Of a stretch of 22,548 nt of DNA, positions 1 to 7,514 are shown piece after piece. Position 1 is the stretch's first letter. Each line of letters starts with the position of its first letter. This DNA is from JBLHGN01 sp047616325 (GTDB lineage: Bacteria; Pseudomonadota; Gammaproteobacteria; Pseudomonadales; Cellvibrionaceae): contig JBLHGN010000023.1 in NCBI GenBank assembly GCA_047616325.1, forward strand, positions 1-22,548, in the 5' to 3' direction. The notes under the pieces are model-generated. The model did no database searches, was not told the origin of the DNA, and saw only the letters and a program-made list of their open reading frames with translations. The position numbers were made by a program, and so were the translations under genes.

Positions 1-1
1 G

Positions 2-241
2 CTCAATGCTCAGGGGTATTTTGCTCATCCCTACCACTCATGGGAGCGTGGTCTTAATGAGAATACCAATGGCTTGATTCGCCAGTACGTACCCAAAGGC
101 TCAAGCTTCGACAGCATGACGCGCGAATATGTTGAAAAAATTATGACCAAATTAAATAACCGCCCAAGAAAATGTTTAGGCTTTTGTACCCCAAATCAGG
201 TATGGTTTGGGATCAATCCACCGATTGCACTAGCGAATTGA
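2..241 (+). CDS. IS30-family transposase, C-terminal part (cut by window edge)
   Basis: An open frame runs from the window edge to a TGA stop and gives 79 residues. They match the end of the IS30-family DDE transposase core: ERGLNENTNGLIRQYVPKG contains the conserved E-N-x-N-G-L-I-R-Q-Y/F block with the last catalytic glutamate, and it is followed by KLNNRPRKCLGFCTPNQVWF, the usual family ending. These enzymes cut and join the ends of their own insertion sequence. The 5' part lies outside the window, so it cannot be said whether the gene is complete. What is seen has no stop or frameshift. The histidine-phosphatase operon ends convergently at 384, so this copy sits just downstream of that operon. 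Confidence 0.9.
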   Translation, partial: LNAQGYFAHPYHSWERGLNENTNGLIRQYVPKGSSFDSMTREYVEKIMTKLNNRPRKCLGFCTPNQVWFGINPPIALAN

Positions 242-263
242 ATCCAGGACCAGCTACTGCAAC
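238..263 (+). repeat. Possible right inverted repeat of the IS30 element
   Basis: Just after the transposase stop, the reverse complement of this stretch begins GTTGCAGTAGC and ends in GGATTCAAT. This resembles IS30-type ends, which often start GTTGCA and carry TTGAAT further in. The left end is outside the window, so the repeat cannot be paired and the call rests on resemblance alone. Confidence 0.3.
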
Positions 264-383
264 ATTAAATTGCTTTAGCATGATTTTTTCGTTACTCGTT
301 GGCGCGCTAAATTAGCCACTAATGAATCAAAATTACCTGTGCGGCTAACTACCCTTTCGCTAGCCATTGACTGGCTTTAACAA

Positions 384-1100
384 CTAATCAGCAAACCCTT
401 GGTTAAGACTGCGCTCTTTCCAGTTACCGTCCACATGCTCCCACGCCCCGCCCTCACAGTATTTAATAATGACCGGGCTGGCGTGATGCATACTAAGCTG
501 GGCGATCCGTTCAAAGGCTAACACACCCAGGTGATGAGCCGCGTGTCGCATCGCGGCGCCATGGCCTATCACCACATGCAGTAAAGGCGGGCCGACAGGC
601 GCTATGTGTGAATCTCGCTCGACAACGCTCGTGATATAAGCCGCTACGCGCTCTCCGGCCTGCATCAGTGATTCCGCTCCAGCATAGGGCAGGCAAAAAC
701 CACTGTCCGACTTCCAATTAAGGGGTAGATTCTGATGGCGTGGATCATTTGCGACTATCCGCTCTATTTCATTGCTGGCTAGGTTTGCCAGGGGCCCAAC
801 GCTACGCTCCACCAATTGCTCAGTTTCGACGAGTGTGAATTTGGCGGGCTTAACGGCTCTGCGATTCAGCTCGCCACAAAGAATCCGAGCTGTTTGCCAG
901 GCGCGTAAAAGAACTGAACAGTGAATGACTGGGGCGATATTAACACCAAGAGCTTTCGCCAAAGTAAGCAGTATATTTGCGCAAGCATGTGCTTGTTGTT
1001 CGCCCGCAACGCTAAGGGGAAAAGGCTGCAGTGCACTGGGAGCGCTGTCTAGCTGGTGGTATTCACCATGCCTAACAAGTGCGATGTAAACTTCGGTCAT
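384..1100 (-). CDS. Histidine phosphatase superfamily protein (phosphoglycerate-mutase-like fold)
   Basis: This 238-residue protein opens with ALVRHGEYH (residues 7-15), the RHG motif whose histidine (H11) is the phosphate acceptor in this superfamily. Further landmarks are SVLLRAWQTA (62-71; R66 is the expected phosphate-binding arginine), a GAES segment around 141-144 and VVIGHGAAMR (176-185; H180 is the second catalytic-pocket histidine). All core residues are present, so it is probably an active phosphatase, but the substrate cannot be read from sequence. The start is ATG at 1098-1100 with GGAG about nine bases upstream. It is the last gene of a leftward three-gene unit, 25 bases after the ATP-grasp gene. 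The pairing suggests it removes phosphate from something handled by the upstream kinase or ligase; that is inference. Confidence 0.85.
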   Translation of the reverse strand: MTEVYIALVRHGEYHQLDSAPSALQPFPLSVAGEQQAHACANILLTLAKALGVNIAPVIHCSVLLRAWQTARILCGELNRRAVKPAKFTLVETEQLVERSVGPLANLASNEIERIVANDPRHQNLPLNWKSDSGFCLPYAGAESLMQAGERVAAYITSVVERDSHIAPVGPPLLHVVIGHGAAMRHAAHHLGVLAFERIAQLSMHHASPVIIKYCEGGAWEHVDGNWKERSLNQGFAD

Positions 1101-1125
1101 AGTGCATCTCCGCTGTTTAGCTGTA

Positions 1126-2025
1126 TCAGCCAGCTCCGCGCTTGAGTGTCTTTATTACATAATCTGAATATAAAGAGGCTGCATCCAAGCCCGTACCATC
1201 TTTTAAACCGCGAAAGCCGCCAAATGCAGACACTTCAAACACCACGGGCCCACTCTCCGATTCGGCCACATCCACCGTAGTAAAATCCATACCAAAGGGC
1301 TTTTGGGCCCGATAGGCCAAATCAATTAGGTCGGCCGTTGCTGTATATGCTTGGTACTTGCCGCCACTCAAAATAGTGGTGTTCCAGGAGCCCGGCCTCG
1401 ACACCCGCGCGTAGGCACCTAAGTACTCACCACCCAAAAATACCATTCCCAAATCTTGCCCCGGCAAATCCAACTTTTTCTGAATGTACATGGTGGGGTT
1501 GTGAGCAAGAAACGTCTGAACTTTTTCCCGCTGAATATTTTCCGGTTCAGTGCTTTCTATCACCTCCATACCGCGCGCCTTAGTGGAATAGAGCGGCTTA
1601 AAGATCGCGCACCCATACCCTTGTATGGTGTTTAAGGCGGCCGCCACATCGCGCACAATGCACGTATGCGGCATAGGTATACTGTGATTTCTTAGAGTAA
1701 CGGTGCAACTCAGGCGATCCACCAAGCGAATAGTGTTTGTTGCCGGGTTGAAAACACGCACACCGGCGCGCTCCGCCACACGCAACATTTCCAAGCGATC
1801 GAGGGTGTCGGGGCAGTAGTGCGCACCGACTTTTTTAATAATTAAAGCATCGAAGTCACACAAATTATGGTCTTTATAGCGCAGTTCGCGGCTATGTAAA
1901 TCGAGCCATACCTCACTCATATCGACCACCAATCGACTTCCTGTTTTTTGCTCAACAGCATCTGCCAGGGTTTCGGTGGACCAGTTTCCAGGTAGGCCAA
2001 CCACCGCTATGTTTAGATCAGTCAC
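1126..2025 (-). CDS. RimK-like ATP-grasp enzyme, resembles GAK-system ATP-grasp
   Basis: This 299-residue protein has the ATP-grasp layout. There is an N-terminal pre-grasp domain, RLVDRLSCTVTLRNHSIPMP (100-119) leading into the grasp fold, and FKPLYSTKARGMEV (142-155) with the ATP-binding lysine K143 and a small-residue loop. Next come YIQKKLDLPGQDLG (180-193), the GMDFTTVDV strand (245-253; D247), and VFEVSAFGGFRGL (262-274; E264 metal ligand). RimK usually has Asn where this protein has Ser in E-V-S. The KPLYSTKARGM and EVSAFGGFRGL signatures match my memory of the 'GAK system ATP-grasp enzyme' family (TIGR04356); not searched. These enzymes join a carboxylate to an amine via acyl-phosphate; the substrate is unknown. 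The start is GTG at 2023-2025 with AAGGAG seven bases upstream. It overlaps the kinase gene by eight bases, so coupled translation is likely. Confidence 0.85.
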   Translation of the reverse strand: MTDLNIAVVGLPGNWSTETLADAVEQKTGSRLVVDMSEVWLDLHSRELRYKDHNLCDFDALIIKKVGAHYCPDTLDRLEMLRVAERAGVRVFNPATNTIRLVDRLSCTVTLRNHSIPMPHTCIVRDVAAALNTIQGYGCAIFKPLYSTKARGMEVIESTEPENIQREKVQTFLAHNPTMYIQKKLDLPGQDLGMVFLGGEYLGAYARVSRPGSWNTTILSGGKYQAYTATADLIDLAYRAQKPFGMDFTTVDVAESESGPVVFEVSAFGGFRGLKDGTGLDAASLYSDYVIKTLKRGAG

Positions 2026-3652
2026 GGAATAACTCCTTTAAGGGAATACGATAAGCCGCCAAATCTTTTGCCGAGGCATGGGTTAATTGTTCCAATAAAT
2101 AGCGCGCGCGAAAAAACATAAGCCGCGCCATAGATTTATCGAGAATAAAACGGATGGATGTTGAAAAAGATCTCGCCAAACCAAAGGCAAGGCGCACGTC
2201 GAAGGATGTGTCGCCGTGCAGGGAGGCAAATTCACTGGCACCATCGTAGATGTTTTGCACTTGATGGCGAATGCGCTCGCGAACTTCCACATCTCTTACT
2301 TGTAAACGATAGTTAGATACCATAAATACCGATACATCTTGCACATAGTCCATATAGGTAGAGCGATGTAGGTCTATAAAACTAATTTTATCCTGTTCAA
2401 TGTCGTAAATTATGTTGTCTATATTAAAGTCTCCGTGAATAAACACACTAAACGGAGCCTGGAACTTCTGTTCTAGGTCTTCGGCGGGCGCGAGTAAATC
2501 GTCAAAACTGGCAAAGGGGGCGCCACAAACAGAGGCATCTTGCCGATTCAAATACGGGTGTGTTGCATACACCTCATCGAGACGATCGCGTATTTGACCA
2601 ACAAAGTTTGCACCTACAATATTGGCGCTAGTGGTTTGCTGCCAAATTGAATACAAGGTGTTTATAAGTGTTTTCATTGCCTTTTGGCGCAAGTCTTCAA
2701 CTCCGTGAAGGGCAATTTTTTCAAAGGTTAAACCCTGCAACTGCTCGATGAGTAGGGCGGCCGAATCACCGCTTTTATTGTAGCTGAACACTTTTGGCGC
2801 AACGCCAGGAAACACATTGTGCCAGCTGGTCACACTGTCAAATTCTTTTTTTAATTTACGCTTTTTCCCATTTTTAAATATCGCCTGCTGCGTAACTTTA
2901 TTATCATCTAAGTAGCTAATGGATGAAACTCCGCTGCCAGAATGTGTTTCGGAAATAGGCTGTACTTCTACAGAAGACAAGGCTTCGGCGTCGGCCCATG
3001 TAGTTATAGAGTTGCGCAGCGACTCAAAGCGGTGAAAATCCATTGGTTGGCCAATATTACTGGCAATAATAGATTCGCTAATATTCAGTAAGGTGTCACC
3101 CATTTGCTCGATATTGCTTGCAACAAAAAGCCCGGTAACTAAATCCTCCGTATAGTTTTTTTGCTTAAGTTTTTCGGTGTATTTTTTTAGTAATGACTGG
3201 TAAGACTTATAAAGTTTTTTCTCTGTACGACCAAGTTTTAAAGCCAATTCCGTATCGTTATCCAGCAGGGCCTTTTCGATGTAAGGGATACTCGAAGACA
3301 CTTTCGAGAGCAGACTGTTATATGAAGAGAGATCGAGCTTATGCGATTTTCGCAAATACCCCAATTGATGAATGCACTCGCGGCACAGTTCCGCAATGCG
3401 CTTTAAATCTGTCGCGATCGAGGCGATGGCACGCATCGACATGCTGTCATTTTCATCGTTTAGTGCGATTTGGCGGGTGCACGCATTGTGGATATAGAGC
3501 ATAAGATTATGGGCGTAGCCACTGCGGTCAACGATGCGACTAGCCGCGCTGGCCGACTCTTCATCGAAATAGGTCTGCAGGTGTTTCAGCTGAGAACTCA
3601 CCTCGAGAAGTAGAAACCTAAAATTGTTACTGATGGAACTCGGAATTTGCAT
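2018..3652 (-). CDS. PhoU-like domain fused to an aminoglycoside-phosphotransferase-like kinase
   Basis: This 544-residue protein appears to be a two-domain fusion. Residues 1-200 are all-helical and look like two PhoU repeats: IATDLKRIAELCRECI (79-94) and ASNIEQMGDTLLNISESI (178-195) resemble the conserved PhoU helix. After a linker (about 205-240), residues 245-530 look like a protein-kinase-like phosphotransferase of the APH/choline-kinase type. Candidate N-lobe residues are K260 and E270. FIHGDFNIDNIIYD (404-417) is the HGDxxxxN catalytic loop (D408, N413), and FIDLHRS (425-431) carries the metal-binding aspartate D427. The domain looks catalytically intact. PhoU proteins usually gate phosphate transport signalling, so the fusion could couple phosphate status to a phosphorylation, but the substrate is unknown. 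First gene of the leftward unit; its ATG has no strong Shine-Dalgarno sequence. Confidence 0.8.
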   Translation of the reverse strand: MQIPSSISNNFRFLLLEVSSQLKHLQTYFDEESASAASRIVDRSGYAHNLMLYIHNACTRQIALNDENDSMSMRAIASIATDLKRIAELCRECIHQLGYLRKSHKLDLSSYNSLLSKVSSSIPYIEKALLDNDTELALKLGRTEKKLYKSYQSLLKKYTEKLKQKNYTEDLVTGLFVASNIEQMGDTLLNISESIIASNIGQPMDFHRFESLRNSITTWADAEALSSVEVQPISETHSGSGVSSISYLDDNKVTQQAIFKNGKKRKLKKEFDSVTSWHNVFPGVAPKVFSYNKSGDSAALLIEQLQGLTFEKIALHGVEDLRQKAMKTLINTLYSIWQQTTSANIVGANFVGQIRDRLDEVYATHPYLNRQDASVCGAPFASFDDLLAPAEDLEQKFQAPFSVFIHGDFNIDNIIYDIEQDKISFIDLHRSTYMDYVQDVSVFMVSNYRLQVRDVEVRERIRHQVQNIYDGASEFASLHGDTSFDVRLAFGLARSFSTSIRFILDKSMARLMFFRARYLLEQLTHASAKDLAAYRIPLKELFRD

Positions 3653-4107
3653 GAAAACTCGACCACAATTTTGTAGCGAACAGACTGAAGTTGGACTAGC
3701 TAGCGCCCATCCATAAATAGGACCCTACTGCGGTGCGATTTAAACGGCCATCTTCACACCACTAGATGGTGTTGTTTGCAATAAGCAAACGCCTGTATCT
3801 AGTGGTGTGAAAATGGTCATTTTAATTTCCCCTCGCGACGAGCTATTTATTGACGGGCACTAGCTAAAGCGGTGTTTCAGTGATTGCCTACGGTGCGTTA
3901 TAAACTGAATCAACATAGTGAATCAAAACAGCGAGATTGAATACCTCGTAGAATCAATAATAGTGCGAGACGAGATCAATCTCCACCGCAATTTATTTTA
4001 TCTGTACAATTATTGCTTCATTAGCCTTAAGTTCTCTGACACGTGAGATGCGTATCCGTTAATTGCAGCCCACAGTGGCCGACTGTATAACATCAATCTA
4101 TGCGACA
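3653..4107. other. Intergenic region between divergent operons
   Basis: No convincing gene is present. The region lies between the leftward kinase operon (start 3652) and the rightward DUF748 gene (start 4242), so promoters for both should be here, but no clear -35/-10 pair stands out. It contains a 170-bp palindromic repeat (3697-3866) and a looser 8-bp inverted pair, GAGATTGA at 3933-3940 and TCAATCTC at 3976-3983. Confidence 0.6.
3697..3866. repeat. 170-bp palindromic MITE-like repeat
   Basis: Two nested pairs of inverted arms are visible. The outer arms are 24 bases each (3697-3720 and 3843-3866) and match at 21 positions; the left one begins TAGCTAGCGCCCATCC. The inner arms are 15 bases and perfect: TTCACACCACTAGAT at 3753-3767 and its complement at 3797-3811. 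At the tip is a small hairpin, GTTTGC/GCAAAC. The arms are spaced symmetrically (56 and 55 bases), so the whole unit folds back on itself. Part of the right arm recurs as a half copy at 15573-15618, so this is a dispersed family, probably a non-autonomous MITE-type element. No target-site duplication was recognised. Confidence 0.7.
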
Positions 4108-4239
4108 ATGACAGATACAGATACAGATACAGATACAGATACAGATACAGATACAGATACAGATAACGACCGATACAGCTACTGCCGCACGATCCAACCC
4201 GCACGCCAATACAACCACCCACTACAAAAACCCCCGTAA
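4108..4239 (+). CDS. Possible 43-residue leader ORF made of Thr-Asp repeats
   Basis: ATG at 4108 is followed directly by nine ACAGAT units, which read as nine Thr-Asp pairs in this frame. The frame then continues NDRYSYCRTIQ and on to a TAA at 4237-4239. The next gene's ATG is at 4242, two bases after the stop, in another frame. The unit is six bases, so changes in copy number keep this frame open. Neither this ORF nor the following gene has a recognisable Shine-Dalgarno sequence, so translational coupling is possible. It may equally be chance that a hexamer repeat contains no stop. Confidence 0.2.
   Translation: MTDTDTDTDTDTDTDTDTDNDRYSYCRTIQPARQYNHPLQKPP
4111..4164 (+). repeat. Hexanucleotide microsatellite (ACAGAT)9
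   Basis: Nine perfect tandem copies of ACAGAT occupy 54 bases and end 77 bases before the DUF748 start codon. Arrays like this slip during replication. Because the unit is six bases, slippage would not shift a reading frame. It would change the spacing in the promoter or leader, or the length of the Thr-Asp run in the small ORF that spans it. No neighbouring copies are degenerate, which suggests the array is recent or still active. Confidence 0.95.
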
Positions 4240-4241
4240 CT

Positions 4242-6716
4242 ATGCCAACTATTAAACGTTTCTTCCTCTACTCATCCGTCTGTCTTGCAGTGACGGTTTT
4301 TGTGATATTTCTATGCACGTGGTTGTTTTCACCCATGCTTGTTCGCAGCATTGCAGGCGATGCACTTGCGCCCTATCAGGTTAAGCTGTCGCCAGACTCG
4401 AGTGTGCGATTAAACCCCTTCTTGGCAAAACTCAGCGTAAAAAACTTAACGCTGACAAATAGACAGAGCGCAGAATCGCTGTACGTGGAATCGCTGTCAA
4501 TTCAAGTCAATCCGTTTCGCTTATTTGCCAAGCAACTTTATATTTCTGAGTTTATTCTCGATGGCGCCCGCATCAGCATTGCGCAAAAGGAGGGTGGTTT
4601 TGAGGTGGCCGGAATACTATTGAGCGACCTGCCCGCCAGTAACGACACACCCGTGGCGGAAAGTGAGACAGAAAATAGCGATGTTGGCGGCGACTATACC
4701 GTCGTGGCCAAAGAACTATCAATTAGTGGGGTTTACATCACTAGCTCGCTATTGCCCTTACGCTCAGAAGCCGACGCCCCTCCAAAACCTATCGGGCATA
4801 TTTTTAGCATTAATTCACTGCAACTTAACGACATCAGCGCAAATGCCGCTAGGCAATCCCTTTCTTTGCATCTCGAATCACTCATCAATGAGGCACCACT
4901 CGAGCTGGAGGTGGACGTATCTCTGTCCTCTGGGGCTGGCAACATCACTTCCGCCCTAAGCCTTAAAAATTTCCCCCTAGAATCGCTCAAAACCCACCGT
5001 TTTCAAGAGGGCACCGTAACTAGCGGAAAGCTCAATCTAAAGCTACAAACACACATCGAACTCAGTGCTGAAGGTCTAGCAATTGGCGGCGATCAGCTTG
5101 AAATACGTGGCGAAAACATTAGCCTGGCCGAGCACAATCGCTTATTTTCCTCACAGGCGCTTAGCCTTCAGTCCGACAAGTTTGGCATCGAACTCAAGCA
5201 AGCAAACGGCGAAAACACATTGAGCCATTTAGACCTTCACGCCTTTGCGGCGATAGATGGCGTCAGCCTTAACAATACCGAAAACCAAGAGATATTGGCG
5301 CAGTGGAAGGCACTTAAGCTAAACGATATACAGCTCGAAATAAATAACAACCAACCAAGCATTACGCTCGACAGCATTACGCTATCGGGATTAATAAGCT
5401 CATTGATCACGAATGAAGACCCCACCCCACCCCTCGCTTCCTGTGAAAACATAAGCGTGGCCGGTATTTCGGCATCGGCTGAAAATCTTGCCATCAAAGA
5501 AATCACCATCGACGGTCTCAATGGTGACATTTTGCTCAGCAAACAAAAAACGCTGGCCAACCTAGTGGATATTGATGGGTTTTCAACACCGAATCAGACC
5601 CAAGCAAAAGATCCACAAGCACCCAAAAAAGGCGACAGCACTCACAGCGAAATAGCGGAGAATACTACAGAGGAAAACACTAGCCCCTTTGGCATTACCC
5701 TAGAAAATTTTTCGCTGATAAACACCAAACGCATATTCTTTAGCGACAACAGTACGACTCCACCCTACCAGCGCACAATTTATATCGACAAGTTTACTAG
5801 CGGCCCGTTTTACAACCTAAAACCCCAAACTAAAAGCCCGTTCATACTTGAGGGCCGCAGTGACGAATATACGCACTTTGCCTTTAAGGGCGATGTCAGC
5901 CCCTTCACCAAAGAATTGAACTTTACCGTGAACGGGTCTCTGAAGGAGCTGTCTCTGCCAGCGGTGTCCACCTATATGAAAGACGCACTCGGCTTAGACC
6001 TAAAGACTGGCGAACTCGATACAGATATTGATGTAAGCGCTGTGGATTCCCAGCTAAAAGGCAGCACCCGCTTTAAAGTACGCGGCCTCGAAATGTCGGC
6101 GGCCAACGACATGCAAGCCGACTCCATACAAGATCAAACCGCCCTACCTTTAAACGTGGCGCTGGGTATGCTTAAAGACAAAAATGGCAATATCGATTTA
6201 AAAATTCCCGTTACCGGCAACGCTAACGAACCCTCATTTGGCGTGCGCAACTTTGTCGCTCTTATCGTCAAAAAAGCGGTGATGAGTCAGGCCAAATCCT
6301 ACCTAATGAAAACCTTTGTTCCCTATGCCAGCGTGGTGTCGGTTGCCATGGCTGCCGGCGAATTCGCCTTAAAAATTCGCTTTAACGACTTGGAATATCG
6401 GCCAACAAGCAGCCAGTTGGAAGAAGAACAACGGGTGTTCGCACAACAATTTATTTTATTAATGAAAGACAAACCTAAAACACAAGTGAAGATTTGTGGC
6501 ATAGCAACAGCGGCCGATATTGGTCTTAGCAGCAACACGACAAAGCTAGATGGAACACAGTTGGAACAGCTAAAACACATAGCCGTCGAACGCGCAAAGA
6601 ACTTTAAAGACCACGCCATAAATACCGGCCAAATTAAATCTTCACGCATGCTTCTATGTGCACCGGAAGTGGATATGGACGAGAAGGCAGCACCACGAAT
6701 AAAGATTTCCACCTAA
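4242..6716 (+). CDS. DUF748 (AsmA-like) envelope protein
   Basis: This 824-residue protein has a single N-terminal membrane segment (residues 8-30) and then a long, mostly beta-type exported region, so it is probably anchored in the inner membrane with its bulk in the periplasm. YQVKLSPDSSVRLNPFLAKL (about 45-64) is the typical DUF748 opening. A polar, low-complexity linker lies around 450-490. The C-terminal block LPLNVALGMLKDKNGNIDL (about 635-653) and the following PVTGNANEPSFGV are the most recognisable DUF748 signature. DUF748 belongs to the wider AsmA/bridge-like group linked to envelope lipid or barrier functions; the exact role is not established. The start lacks a visible Shine-Dalgarno sequence and follows the stop of a small upstream ORF by two bases. 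It has no same-strand partner downstream. Confidence 0.88.
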   Translation: MPTIKRFFLYSSVCLAVTVFVIFLCTWLFSPMLVRSIAGDALAPYQVKLSPDSSVRLNPFLAKLSVKNLTLTNRQSAESLYVESLSIQVNPFRLFAKQLYISEFILDGARISIAQKEGGFEVAGILLSDLPASNDTPVAESETENSDVGGDYTVVAKELSISGVYITSSLLPLRSEADAPPKPIGHIFSINSLQLNDISANAARQSLSLHLESLINEAPLELEVDVSLSSGAGNITSALSLKNFPLESLKTHRFQEGTVTSGKLNLKLQTHIELSAEGLAIGGDQLEIRGENISLAEHNRLFSSQALSLQSDKFGIELKQANGENTLSHLDLHAFAAIDGVSLNNTENQEILAQWKALKLNDIQLEINNNQPSITLDSITLSGLISSLITNEDPTPPLASCENISVAGISASAENLAIKEITIDGLNGDILLSKQKTLANLVDIDGFSTPNQTQAKDPQAPKKGDSTHSEIAENTTEENTSPFGITLENFSLINTKRIFFSDNSTTPPYQRTIYIDKFTSGPFYNLKPQTKSPFILEGRSDEYTHFAFKGDVSPFTKELNFTVNGSLKELSLPAVSTYMKDALGLDLKTGELDTDIDVSAVDSQLKGSTRFKVRGLEMSAANDMQADSIQDQTALPLNVALGMLKDKNGNIDLKIPVTGNANEPSFGVRNFVALIVKKAVMSQAKSYLMKTFVPYASVVSVAMAAGEFALKIRFNDLEYRPTSSQLEEEQRVFAQQFILLMKDKPKTQVKICGIATAADIGLSSNTTKLDGTQLEQLKHIAVERAKNFKDHAINTGQIKSSRMLLCAPEVDMDEKAAPRIKIST

Positions 6717-7032
6717 TAAAATGGCAACAAACAGACGCAAGAAAGATTTGTAGCGAGGGGAATCTTTATGTGCTTAGCCTGTCACAAGGAGTAACCAATA
6801 TGTAAGCTAGGGATAGCCCCCTTGATTAGACTCAACCCTAATGGTAACGAACACTCCACACTTTCGCTAACACTCAAGCGCCACAAAGCGATTGTCCAAA
6901 AGCCTAGCCAGGCCGAAACAAAGGCACCTTTCCAAGCACCTCCCCAGGCACCCGACAACCCGGCGCAAAAGAACTAACCACCCAGCCCCAAACCGCTCTT
7001 ATTTCAGCGCGAACTCTTGTGAAGTAGGCTAG
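6717..7032. other. Intergenic region, nothing recognised
   Basis: No gene, clear terminator or promoter was recognised. GCGAGGGGAA around 6753 resembles a short piece of the dispersed repeat found at 3697 and 15573, but the match is too short to call. Confidence 0.4.
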
Positions 7033-7437
7033 GTGCTTGAGTTTTTCTTGAAAGCCACTCCCAACATCTATTCGAATGGTGAAGATAGCGCTAATAATAG
7101 TCGCGTATTTTGCCCAATATTGAGGGATACACTCGCCATACTTGAGCAAAAGCATTTATCTATAAACGAAGAAAAGGATCAAGATTTCGAGGATAACAGC
7201 GAAAAGAGTAATGCCCACAGGCAGTTGACTGTGCGCGATGGGCGCGGATGCAGTTGGATAGAAAAATCCGCTGCTAGTGGCGACAAGCAATGGTATTTTG
7301 ATGGCTGCAAAAACCAGGGGGATTTAGATTTTACCTATCAGAATAAATACTGCTCGCTACCCAGCTTTGAAAAACGAAAACAAAATAGACCTGAAAAATA
7401 CCGATGTGCACCGAAAGCTGATCGTCTCGAAAGCTGA
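7033..7437 (+). CDS. Uncertain small ORF, possible hypothetical protein
   Basis: A GTG-started frame of 134 codons is preceded by a weak TAGG-type purine stretch and ends 18 bases before a strong bidirectional terminator hairpin. The product is hydrophilic, rich in Lys, Asn, Asp and Glu, and has five cysteines (for example DGRGCSWIEK and FDGCKNQGD). There is no signal peptide, membrane segment or family I recognise, and no internal Met that could serve as an alternative start. The well-placed terminator is the only contextual support, and it also serves glyA from the other side. It may be real but orphan, or a decayed gene. Confidence 0.3.
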   Translation: MLEFFLKATPNIYSNGEDSANNSRVFCPILRDTLAILEQKHLSINEEKDQDFEDNSEKSNAHRQLTVRDGRGCSWIEKSAASGDKQWYFDGCKNQGDLDFTYQNKYCSLPSFEKRKQNRPEKYRCAPKADRLES

Positions 7438-7455
7438 GAGGCGCAAAAACGCCAT

Positions 7456-7483
7456 AAAAAAGACGACCGAAGTCGCCTTTTTT
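7456..7483. terminator. Bidirectional intrinsic terminator
   Basis: CGAC-CGAA-GTCG forms a short GC-rich stem with a tight loop. It is flanked by six A on the left and six T on the right, so it can end transcription from both sides: glyA (minus, stop at 7515) and any plus-strand transcript from 7033. Confidence 0.7.
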
Positions 7484-7514
7484 ATGTGCTCATCAACAGT
7501 AAATGAGACTGGCA

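Noticed and set aside
3933..3983. Inverted pair GAGATTGA/TCAATCTC upstream of the DUF748 gene as an operator
   Set aside because: Eight bases with a 35-base spacer are expected by chance, and no regulator gene is nearby.
4010..4222. Leftward 70-codon frame with a long Tyr-Leu repeat
   Set aside because: It is the reverse reading of the ACAGAT array, with no ribosome site and no sensible flanking sequence.
6750..6765. Third copy of the dispersed palindromic repeat (GCGAGGGGAA)
   Set aside because: Only about ten bases match; the conserved parts on both sides are absent.
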